Shown one piece after another: positions 55,149 to 64,000 of a DNA stretch of 64,000 nucleotides. The translations under genes were made by a program, and so were the position numbers. Location: positions 40,093 to 104,092 of the forward strand of contig WEDG01007603.1 in NCBI GenBank assembly GCA_017591395.1, read 5' to 3'. The notes under the pieces are model-generated. The model worked only from the letters and a program-made list of their open reading frames with translations. It had not been told where the DNA came from and ran no database searches. How positions within the stretch are numbered: position 1 is the first letter of the stretch; each line of letters starts with the position of its first letter. Source of the stretch: Schistocephalus solidus (Eukaryota > Platyhelminthes > Cestoda > Diphyllobothriidea > Diphyllobothriidae).

Positions 55149-55985
55149 TTATTTTTCTAATTGCGAAAATTCCCATTGAAAAATGAAAAACACAATTTTG
55201 AGATCATACGTTAGATTTCGATAAATTCTCTCCAGGCCTGTAAACGAGTAAACGTAGAAAAAAAAACATGTAAGGGGAGAGGGGAAAGGGAGGAAACAAC
55301 ACTGCAGGCAGCGTCTTCTGGTCAGCATCAGAGGGTGATAGCCAATGGGAAAGGTATATATATGTGGGCGGCTGAATGGACAACTTTCACCCATGGTAAA
55401 CGTGGCGCCCGTATAGTTCTTTTTCGTGCACACGACCTTCTATCAGCTGCCTCTTCCGTAGTTAACAAACCCTAACCAAGGGATTTGGGAGAGCTCGAGG
55501 GGACTTGTAAATCACCTTGAAGGCCTCTCTGAAATCTATGCAGTGATCTGTGTCTACCATATGCATGAGAACAGAGCTGTTTACGTTCAGTATTTGACCC
55601 TTTCCTAACGATGCTTAGAGGGATTCTCTTATTCTTTTGGATGAAAGCCGGCTCCCGAGCAGGTTAAGGAATAAATGTGCGTAAAGGTGGGCTGGCAGTT
55701 TGTCCTTGCCCTCTCTATATAGGATAGCAGTAGCCGAGAACAGCACACGGGCGTCAGTTGCTGGAAGGGTGTTTAATACAACTTGCCTTCTTAAAAGTTC
55801 ACTTGGCGCGTCCTCTCGAAAAAGGACCCAGATGGAAAGTTGTTACTTGCCTTCTGTTACGGACGGGGGCTTTGGGGGTCTTTCGGTCATGGTCTTCGCA
55901 ATAAATCGATCTGGATACCCACTCTGCCAAGAAAGGTTTCTACAATCTTAAGCTCTCCTAAAATGCTATAAGTCGAAAAGATCCT
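55149..55985 (-). mobile_element. PLE-1 copy E (GIY-YIG part and terminal repeat)
   Basis: Minus-strand translation gives [44 protein letters not shown]-stop, SSVLMHMVDTDHCIDFREAF and KVIYKSPRALPNPL. These are collinear with PLE-1 copy A ([52 protein letters not shown]). The terminal repeat follows (about 55440-55149) and contains a decayed hammerhead. Its terminal repeat is inverted relative to 56215-56545. Confidence 0.75.
55198..55240 (-). ncRNA. Hammerhead ribozyme motif, PLE-1 copy E (degenerate)
   Basis: Core CTGGAGA (A6 changed to G), stem II GA-ATTTA-TC with a 5-nt loop as in the other copies, then GAAA and a shortened stem III (ATC/GAT) before C. The arrangement is preserved, the activity probably not. 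Confidence 0.55.
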
Positions 55986-56214
55986 TTCCATTCTTTAGGT
56001 AAAACAATGCACTAAAGTACATCGAGCGTTTAACGGTACAAAACTCCCAAAATTGTAATTTTACCAACACCATGTCTCATTATGATAGACGGTATGCCAA
56101 CACTGCCGTCAGACCTTTTACTCGGACACAAGTTCAGAAAAGGGAATGGTTCGGACTGTTTTTCATCCAATGTAAGTCACTTATTAAATTTAATTTTATT
56201 GGTGGGCATCATAC

Positions 56215-56545
56215 CCCGGAAACTGATCCGGTTACACAAACCGGTCTCGTGTGCGAAAAAGAACATACCGATGCCACATTTAAAATGGCTGAAAACCACC
56301 AATTCACCCGCCCGCATCTAATTAGCTTCCCCGGTGGCCATCAGCCCCGGACGCTGATCAGAAAACACTAATCGGATTTTGGTTTCATTTCCCCCAAATC
56401 CTAGCAAGAGCCCGATTTCTTATACTTGATCGCATATTTTACTCATTGACATCGCAAATATACCGGCCTGGAGAGAAATTATCGAAAGAAAACGTAGGTT
56501 CACCAAGTTGTCTCTTAAATATTATTTTTCTCCGTTTCGGCCTGT
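56215..56545 (+). mobile_element. PLE-1 terminal repeat, solo copy D
   Basis: Inverted relative to 55149-55440: matching GTG.ACGAAAAAGAAC, GCCACATTTA.-type, CGCCC.CAT and CTGATCAGAA blocks, ending in the decayed ribozyme. No coding region follows. Confidence 0.62.
56464..56507 (+). ncRNA. Hammerhead ribozyme motif, PLE-1 copy D (degenerate)
   Basis: CTGGAGA core (A6 changed to G), stem II GA-AATTA-TC, GAAA, stem III mostly lost (GAA/TTC). It shares the A6 change with copy E, so the two belong to one subgroup. Confidence 0.5.
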
Positions 56546-59500
56546 TAAAAACACTGACGATCGTTCTTCTCTCCCACCGAGACGGGTACAATCCGAGGGC
56601 AGTTGCCCATCTTTCTATTGCCCGTAGACGGCTGCCGCATTGATGGCACAGAATTCTGTAACTGGTATCCTATTCAGGCTCTCCACTTCTGTATTGCAGC
56701 TTGCAAACCGACTGAAAAACTAACTTAAGAGCATCCTGCCTCACTGTTTGAGCACAATCAGAGTAAATAAACGTAAAACAAAGTCAACGACTTAGTGTTA
56801 AAAGTGAATTTTCACCGATGAATAATAATCCATCCCCCAAAAGTCAAACCCATATCTCCAAATGTGCAAATCCAATGATTCAACTATCTGCCAATTCAAA
56901 TGAAAATTAAAGATGGATGCAGCGATTATTTTAATCAATAAGAGCACATTTTTAACCCTTAGCTTCAAAATGACGAATGACCATTGCTTGCTGTTAACCT
57001 TTTAGTAATCCTCCATAGCATACTTTCGACTGGCCGTTTGACTAGTTAGATTTGTGTCTATTGCCAATTGAACGCTGGAGAAGCTTCAGCTAAAAATTGG
57101 CCTCAACTTCAAAGCGAGACGTAAATACTCATTTGCACCCCACAATAAAATTAAATCCGTGTTCGTCGCCAAAATATGATCCGTTTTCAGTGGATAAGGG
57201 ACTAGTATGTACGGCTTGTCTAACCCTGTCAGCCATTGTGACCAACTTCATCTTCGATCATTTTGACCTTGGCTTGCCTTGGGAAATCGGTGCGTGTTTA
57301 GTGAGACAAAGACAATTCAAACACGATTCCCTATGAGTAAATTCACGTGCACGTCACCATGACTCATCTTGTTGGGCCGTGATTACAACGGCCGAATTAT
57401 TGGCTGAAGAGATAAACGATGCAAAATGTTTTATGATACAGGCAATTAACTCTACTGTGTTTTCGGTAGTTAGTTCGAAAAATTGCTGCCAACTCGCACT
57501 TATGAAGTTTTTTTCATACAGTTTCAAATGATTTACCAAATAAATAACCCACAAGTGTTTGAAATAGCGATGTGTTGTGTCAGGCATTCAATTATGACTT
57601 GCCATTTACCATGTCAATCTGCGCCTAGAATGCTTATTTCAAAATGATTAACGGCAAGGTAAAGATTAATTTCTGAGGAAAGTAAACAGCAGCAATTAAA
57701 AAATTGGTCAGACGATCCTTGCTATAAAAAATGACGATATTTATTTTCTTCGTAAATAATACATTATTAATTACCAGCTGCCATCTTTGACAAATCAAAT
57801 CTCGGAATATCAACACAAAGGAGGGTAGAACGGCCAAATAGTACTAGACTTTTAGCTAATATCTGCGTTATTGAACCATATTGAATCATACGATACTTAG
57901 AGGTTAGATGTTAATTTTCACTTCACCTGTTGGTTTTTATTTCAAGGGTTTTTATGCTAGTAAATTTAGCTGCTGGGGTCAAGTTTTCAGGGTAATGGGC
58001 CTCTTTTTTCTTCCTTTTCTTCGTCGAAAAATTGATTCTTGGATGAAACGATGGCAACAAGGATCGCGTAATCAAGACTAACCGGTTTTGATGGAATTCA
58101 CAAGTGGTGTGCGAATGTATCGGTTTGAGCCTTATCCATGAAGTTCATGATCAATTCACTGGTGAAATTGCGTAGCCTAGTTTAAGGGTTCATTAGATAT
58201 CAGACTGCATTAACATACCTATTTTTATAAATCTTAAAAGCCCTTTTTACAAAGTTACACAGTAGGTGACCCATCTGTAGAAACAGACCGAGAGTTTTTC
58301 ATACATCCTTTGCATTTAATGCATTGCGGAAAAGTGCATTGCCAAATCTCCTTCTCCATTCTTTTACAGATGAAATTGCGTTCATATTTGAGTGCACATC
58401 GAGCTTACTTTAAATTCCAGCAATTTTCTATGTCATGAGGAATCGTGGACCATATTGCATATTCAGGTGTGCAAACATTAAAAAACGTTTTGCCGAGACA
58501 AATTTCGTCAATTTAAAACTAAATGCGTTAGTCCGCGTAACTCGCGATAATAAGTATGTGGAGAAATGAAGCATCTTCATAAACGTAATTAGGGTACATA
58601 TAGTATGCAAGAAAAAGAGCATCTGAAAATGTATTTTAAATATTCATGCAAAGTGAAACCTATAAGAACTATAAAATATAGAATTAATAATTTCGGAAGA
58701 TCCAATGCAAACACCAAAGTCATGGCGCATTCACTGGTGTTTCAACTTCGGCTTGAGACTCAGCGGACATGAGCGCCGACAGAAAGCTCATAGATGTTTT
58801 ACTGTAGAACCGTTCTGACGATCGAAAATCGCATGCTTTTAACGGCATTCCCAAATTATTATCTGATTCCCTTGGTTCTGACTAGCATCCTGGCGTTTGA
58901 ACTTAAGAATATTTTTTATTGCGATAATCTCAATCAGGAAACAGAACGAAGTGATTTTTTACTCCGGTCGACCGTGTTTTGAAACGCGCCAATTCGGAAA
59001 ACATTTACGCGAATTTCCACAAAAGATTTTTAAAAAATTTCAATCAACACGAGATAGATGGCATATTAATCTACTTACTGGAGCTATATTCCTCTGTGCT
59101 TATATTAAATTTTCAGCTTAATTTGCTGTTTTCTTGACATAATTAATTAGATGGGAATGTTTTATGTGCTTCTGTGAAAAATTGATTTATCTAGCGCAAC
59201 ACTTCGCTTTTACAGAAGTTCCTTTCTTAAAAAGAGTTCACTTATTTTATCACCTACAAATGAAGCTTTGTGAGCTCAATCGAAAGGTTGATATGCAGAT
59301 CCGAGCCGAACGCCATCAGCTTCAATGGGATAATTCGATAATATTAATAAGCTGCCAACAGGCAGCTAGTAGTAAACACATAGCAGGGGTTATCATACTG
59401 ACAGCACGAGGATTAGGTCAAAGCTCAGAAACATTTTCACCGATATTCTGCCGCTGCATGCCAGCTATGTGGGGTTAAGCTCACCGATGGGTCCCCTAGC

Positions 59501-59654
59501 GTTCCCCGGTGATTTCCTGGTAGTTACTTCAGTTCTGAATTTGCAATTTTTTATCTGTACCGAAAACAATGAGGACTTGGAATAAATCATTGAGGATAAA
59601 GCTTTATAATTTCAGACCGACAGCTGATAGAAGTAATTGCACCAAAATCCATCA
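56546..59654. other. No gene seen
   Basis: AT-rich intergenic sequence. None of the open frames carries a recognisable motif. Confidence 0.45.
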
Positions 59655-59765
59655 GCTTCGGTAGGACGCACTGAAGAGACGAACCCCTCATTGCTGTCAT
59701 TTAGTGGCAGGCTATCGGCGAAATACGTTTCTGGGCCCTTAGCTAGTACCTGTCGCATCAGTATT
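59655..59765 (+). repeat. Dispersed repeat with hairpin, copy 2 (partner 30885-31018)
   Basis: CTCATTGCTGTCA, TATCGGCGAAATACGT, TTCTGGGCCC and TTAGCTAGTACCTGT match copy 1. Hairpin CTGTCA/TGGCAG (59694-59710) differs in sequence from the copy-1 hairpin but is also paired. Confidence 0.6.
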
Positions 59766-60564
59766 TTAAATTATGTAACACGTAAAAGCTAATTTCACAG
59801 GAACTTAATAAGCGACCTAACTCAGGGAACAAATGATACGTCAGCGTACTAAATGCCAACGTAACCCTAACTCTATCCATTGTGCTTGTAAGGGTACGCA
59901 TTCGTTGGCGGTAGGAGGACCGAAGTATCGAATCCAAGGGCAACTTTCCAGGTGTCGACTATAAGAACGTCACGGTAGCTTCGAAGCGCGCCCGATTTTC
60001 TTTGATAATGAAAGGTTGCATAGAGTGGGCCTCATTCTTGCTCACGTAAAGTGTCATAATAAAAGTGGGTCCTGTCAGTTAGGAATGATATCGCACATAT
60101 TTGTCAGCGTGAGGAAAAGTCACAGGATCTCGCAATCCGCACACTGGTCGGGGAAACAAAATATTATGCAACCCCACTCACCGACAACAAATGATAATTC
60201 TAGCGAAAATAGTGGAAAGAATAAGGATTAGGTTGTCGTTCGCCTTTCTTCATTTACTCTCATCTGTAAAAAACCTATTACCAACAGTCCCGTATTAACC
60301 ATTGATCTACAGTTTGTTCCCTGAATCGGGTCTCATATTACATATTTGCCGCTGCGTTTATGTATAAACTACGCCTTATTAATCTCCTTACGTCTTTTGG
60401 TCCTTACATTTACATTCCTCTTCACGTATGTGTTCTGTAGAGCTTTTGCGCGATTTTGAAGCTAGTCAACAATTTTCGTGGATTTACGCATATTTAATGA
60501 TTTCGTCGCGTCATGACATCCATTTTCATTGACTAGAAACATTTTCTAATATAATTTTACATAT

Positions 60565-60960
60565 TTGTGAAAACTTCAGCGGCCTCGGGGGGGAATCGAG
60601 GCTACGACAGCAAGGGAAAAACGAGAGTAGAGACAACACTCTCTACACTTTAAAAACAAGAAACTACTGTGAGCCGTGAGATTAACCACACTTGGTTCAA
60701 GTTCCTGCCTACGCTACCACACCCTATTGAAGCCACTTAATCTAATAAAGTAGGCTGACTGCACAAGCAAGATTTACTGGGCAATCAATCTAGGATCCAC
60801 GATTATTTATTAGAGGATTTTGGCCTAGGTGAATAATTCATTTGGCCCATGTGAATAACTCGGCGGCCTCGGAGGGATTTGAACACATGCCAATAAGAGG
60901 AAGGCTTAAGTACGGCCAACGCTTTAGCGAACTGAGCTAAGAGGCCCACAGAGAGGCGTG
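60565..60960 (-). mobile_element. Tandem tRNA-derived SINE copies
   Basis: Two head-to-tail units on the minus strand, of the same family as 18510-19195. The unit at 60862-60950 retains GGCCTCTTAGCTCAGTTCGC and a decayed T arm. The unit at about 60578-60660 keeps only the T-arm side (CGGCCTCGGGGGG on plus). The body between them shares AACCACACTTGGTTCAA and GCAATCAATCTAG with the other copies. No intact tRNA gene. Confidence 0.72.
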
Positions 60961-60967
60961 AGTTTAA

Positions 60968-61057
60968 TCAGTATCATTATCAGTATATTTGAGGTAAATA
61001 TAGGTGAGTTACCTTTGCATTTCCTATTTGTAAATGCGTGTTGTGGTATCAAAAAAA
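60968..61057 (+). repeat. 90-bp direct repeat, left copy
   Basis: Matches 62195-62284 with about a dozen differences (shared CAGTATATTTGAGG, TTTGCATTTC, ATGCGTGTTGTGGT). It flanks LINE-A copy 3. Confidence 0.8.
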
Positions 61058-62194
61058 TGGGGTGTAGGGGTAGCACCACACAGATAGCACTTGGTCGCTC
61101 CATTTGTCTCGTACAGGTGGTGAATGCTCCTGTGGCCGCCTCTAACTGGTACCCGACTCTCATCTGTGGCTCCTTGAAGTTGGGTGTTTCCCAGCGGCCA
61201 CACCCCGGGCAACCGTCACGACCGGCGGGCTAAACCAGGTGAGTCTCCGGTGTTGTATGTGCCACCACACCCGGTATGTCTGACTCCCGAACTTCCCACC
61301 TCCCCCCTCTCAAAAAGTCCTACGGTGGGGGCGACAGCAACCCCAGGCAAACTCGCGTCGTTCTCCCACTAAAACAAAACCGCGACCCATAGTGGAATTC
61401 GGCAGCCGTCTGGGATGTCCGAGCAGCCCAATTTATGGACAGCACTGCTTGCCTCCTCGTGGAAGAAGGGACTAGAAAATGTGCCTTAAACAAATGCTAG
61501 TTATCACGTCTTCTGCAGTCGGTCACGGCTCGCAGATCGCAAAATAAGCGGTCGTAAAACTCAAACAAACAACAATACCCCCGTCCCCATCCCCTCGCCA
61601 TACCCTCCAGGCTGCACGGGTGAGTCCACTTTCACTAGCAGCCTGGAATGTTCGTTCCTTTTAAGACAATCCTAGGAGAAACCGGCCGAAACGAAGGACG
61701 GTGACTTCAGCACCCACATCGGGACGGACCACGCTGCCTGGCAAGGAGTGCTGGGTCCCCACGGTCTCGAAAGCTGTAACGATAATGGCCTCCTTCTTCT
61801 GCAAACGTGTGCGGAACACTGTCTCCTTCTGACCAACACCTTCTTCCGCCTTCCGATGCGGGAGAAGGCCACGTGGATGCACCCTCGGTCGATGCGCTGG
61901 CAGCCGCTGGACTATGTTCTCGTCCGGATGCGAGATCGACAGGACGTGCTGGTAACCAAGGCGATCCGCGATGCCACTGGTTGGACAGATCACCGCCTCG
62001 TCGTCTCCCAGATGAGGCTCCGACTGCAACCCCGAAGAAGGCCCCAAGGTAAGCAACCGCCAGGTAAGTTAAATACTCTTTTTTTAAATTTGCCTGCTCA
62101 CTGTTTTGATTTCAGCTACCAAGTAACCGAGAAACTGGAGGACCTACATGCTCCAGATGATAACGCTATTGTGAAGACACGATGAAGTTAGCGG
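61058..62194 (+). mobile_element. LINE-A copy 3: 5' end retained, 3' truncated, internally deleted
   Basis: The 5' region (61058-61680) matches copy 1 at 3005-2340 in the opposite orientation. The endonuclease is entered 329 bp downstream, at GGTGACTTC, because of a deletion flanked by GGTG. It then continues to the linker and stops just after a TGA at 62183-62185. No RT follows. It is flanked by 90-bp direct repeats. Retaining the 5' end while losing the 3' end is opposite to the usual LINE truncation. Confidence 0.83.
61690..62185 (+). pseudogene. LINE-A copy 3 endonuclease C-terminal part and linker
   Basis: One open frame from [15 protein letters not shown] through [56 protein letters not shown] and [16 protein letters not shown], to [17 protein letters not shown] and TGA. 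The catalytic N-terminal half of the endonuclease is missing. The stretch GGTAAGTTAAATACTC..TTGATTTCAG at about 62065-62117 looks like a small intron but reads as coding, in phase with the family. Confidence 0.8.
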
Positions 62195-62284
62195 TCATTA
62201 TCAGTATCAGTATATTTGAGGGAGATATAGGTGTGTCAACTTTGCATTTCATATTTGTACATGCGTGTTGTGGTTTCAAAAATA
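62195..62284 (+). repeat. 90-bp direct repeat, right copy
   Basis: Counterpart of 60968-61057, directly abutting the 3' junction of LINE-A copy 3. Confidence 0.8.
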
Positions 62285-62286
62285 GT

Positions 62287-62640
62287 ATCTCATTTTGTTG
62301 GCGAAACAAACTAATATGAGCCAACGGGGTGAAACATAGTTTTAAAAAGAGTTGATAGTGAAAAAAAGCTCCCTGTGATTTTTAGGAGAGAAAAATGATC
62401 ATTCTGGGGGGTCCAACGGTAGGTGTGGGCTGGCATCGCGGAGATGACCTGGATCATAACTGAAGTGTGGAAGATGAAGCCAGACACTCCCTTGCTGATT
62501 ACAGACTCCACTGACTGGTTTCAAAAGCAGAAATATCCGCCCAGCTCACCCTCGTTCCGCTGCGGCCGCTGAGTCCGCGTGGACTATGGCCGTCAGTTTC
62601 GGCTGATGCGAGCACTAACGGTGTCACCAAGGTGTGCAGA
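62287..62640 (+). repeat. Large inverted repeat, left arm
   Basis: About 350 nt complementary to 63300-63655: TTGTTGGCGA, ATATGAGCCAA.GGGGTG, AAAAAGCTCCCTGT, GGAGATGACCTGGATCAT, GAAGTGTGGAAGATG and GCGAGCACTAACGGTGTCAC are shared. No protein recognised. Confidence 0.78.
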
Positions 62641-62929
62641 TAGTTAAATAGGGAAGACCTCGGGGACATTCGCGTGGAAATTATGGAAGAGTGCTATCCC
62701 TCGATTGAAAATAATAAACATAAAGAAATGTTACTCAAATAAAGTAAGCCGTATTCTAAATGATTTACTTTTCTGGCGTCGCCCATGCACCTTTCAGTTC
62801 GTGTTGAAGCACTCACTGTTATATCAATCCGAATTTCGCTTAAAAGCATCTACGGATTCCGACAAAACAATAAACAGAGGAAGATTATTTATAAATTCAA
62901 CCACTCTTTTGTAGAAAAAGTAATTCCGA

Positions 62930-63299
62930 GTGTCTAGCCTTGCCCCAGTCACACGTAATTTGAGAGGACGACCTCTCAAGTTTGTTGTTGTTATGAACTC
63001 GAAAAAATCGCCAGTAACAAGACAGCTATTCTTAACGCGTAATATGCGGAATCAAGTTACCAGCCCAGCCTACTGCAATGTATGGAATCCATCTATTCTG
63101 ATAATGTTAGCTGATAATCCAAGAAGGCTTTCATAAGCAATCCATCCGGAATCCACCACATGACTACGAGGCCAAATTAATTAGGACCGGATTGAGGCAT
63201 ATTTAAATAAATCGTTTGACCAAATTGCGAAAGAATCAGCGTCCTCTGTGGGATTAGACCACACAACAAAAAGGTGAGGGCTTTAGTTCAGCCCACGTT
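62930..63299 (-). repeat. Degenerate tRNA-derived SINE remnant
   Basis: Minus strand: a decayed T-arm/acceptor region (GCGTCCTCTGTGGGATTAGA on plus at 63239) and body segments CCCAGCCTACTGCAATGTA, AAGCAATC, CACCACATGACTACGAGGC and AATCGTTTGACC match the SINEs at 18510-19195. It lies between the arms of the large inverted repeat. Confidence 0.6.
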
Positions 63300-63655
63300 T
63301 TAGCAACCTTGGTGACACCGTTAGTGCTCGCATCAGCCATAGTCCACGTGGTTTCGAACTGTTCTATATTATTTTGAACCACAGTGGACCGAGGGTAAGC
63401 TTGGTGGATATTTTTGCCTTTGAAACCAGCCAGCGTACTCTGCAATCAGCAAGGTAGTGTCTGGCTGCATCTTCCACACTTCATTAATGATCCAGGTCAT
63501 CTCCGAGATGCCAGCACGCCCTCGCCCGTTGGTCCCCCAAGGGTGACGGTTTTTCTCTTCTAAAAATTACAGGGAGCTTTTTTCACTGTCTGCTCTTTTT
63601 AAACTATTTTCCACCCCATTGGCTCATATCAGTTGGCCTCGCCAACAGAATTAGA
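63300..63655 (-). repeat. Large inverted repeat, right arm
   Basis: Counterpart of 62287-62640. It retains about 50 nt near 63350-63400 (containing CGAACTGTTCTATATTATTT) that the left arm has replaced with a GC-rich segment. Confidence 0.78.
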
Positions 63656-63689
63656 TAATAGATTTTGATAGTGACAGTTCGAGCGTCGA

Positions 63690-64000
63690 TTTTGACGAGG
63701 TCCACCGTATGCTCCACACCAGGTGGTGCAGGAACAGTGACATGCGCGTGAATTAGTTTTAAGTGATAGAAGCCTTGCGCTGCAGCTACCGTACTCTCTC
63801 CTCCTTCCCCACCTGAGCCCGGTGTCAAGACAGAGTCAAGAATACCGGAGATGGAAGAGGGCACAAGAGGCTGGGGCGGCCGGAGTCGCCCCTGAGCGTA
63901 CTACCACACATGGCTCGGATCCCACGAAGTGGGAGTGCAATAAAGGCCACATTAAGAAGGAGCCATTGCAGCCTGATTCCAGTCCGCCAGTCAGCCACTT
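63690..64000 (+). repeat. Dispersed repeat, longest copy in the window
   Basis: 63700-63850 matches 12690-12860. 63850-64000 matches the minus strand of 8100-8290 (shared CCATTGCAGCCTGA.TC and AGTCC.CC). The two partial families are therefore parts of one longer repeat, which continues past the window end. Confidence 0.58.

Noticed and set aside
59671..59690. CTGAAGAGACGAAC in the dispersed repeat looked like a hammerhead core
   Set aside because: It leaves no room for stem II, lacks GAAA, and the partner copy at 30.9 kb does not keep it.
62065..62117. GGTAAGT...TTTTGATTTCAG in LINE-A copy 3 (and the equivalent in copy 1) resembles a tiny intron
   Set aside because: It reads as in-frame coding sequence (PPGKLN...LPAH) in the position expected for the family linker, so the intron-like look is coincidental.

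Overview
This window is eukaryotic, intron-containing and densely packed with retrotransposon debris. It looks like a flatworm, most likely a diphyllobothriidean tapeworm (Spirometra, Dibothriocephalus or Schistocephalus type). The main reason is a non-LTR retrotransposon, here called LINE-A, whose protein ends in C2H2 zinc fingers; I associate that family with these worms. That assignment is from memory and not from a search. There is no operon structure, CRISPR array or bacterial gene.

Two host genes can be assembled exon by exon, both on the + strand. (1) SLC25A26, the mitochondrial S-adenosylmethionine carrier, has seven exons between 4384 and 16052. All phases agree and total 284 codons plus stop, but exon 3 carries two mutually compensating frameshifts. 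(2) A cytochrome b561 (CYB561 family) has five exons between 34809 and 50630 (253 aa). All four haem-ligand histidines are present at the family spacing of 34, 34 and 39 residues. One of its introns is only 38 nt and another is 8.5 kb. No functional link between the two genes is evident; they are neighbours about 18.7 kb apart.

Layout: 1-3005 LINE-A copy 1 (minus). 4384-16052 SLC25A26, with introns holding a LINE-A zinc-finger tail (7.1-7.6 kb), a cluster of Penelope-like elements in opposing orientations (8.9-11.5 kb) and a tRNA-like inverted repeat (14.06-14.44 kb). 17.1-19.7 kb LINE-A copy 2 (minus), interrupted by a 686-bp inverted SINE dimer with a 10-bp target duplication. 20.07-20.43 kb a foldback element with a telomere-like core. 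20.7-21.7 kb a CR1-like reverse transcriptase remnant. 27.0-27.9 kb two tandem LINE 3' ends. 30.5-31.1 kb TA microsatellites. 32.0-33.7 kb LINE-B-like debris. 34.8-50.6 kb CYB561, whose second intron holds a near full-length LINE-B (RTE/SR2-like) and whose last intron holds a Penelope fragment. 52.7-53.6 and 55.1-56.5 kb further Penelope-like elements. 60.6-64 kb SINEs, LINE-A copy 3 and nested repeats.

The most interesting non-protein signal is a compact hammerhead-ribozyme motif in the terminal repeats of the Penelope-like elements. Five copies are visible, and one (10578-10620, minus) has a fully intact catalytic core. Most reverse transcriptase copies are dead, with stops, frameshifts or altered catalytic boxes, so this is an accessory-rich but mostly fossil landscape around two working-type housekeeping genes.
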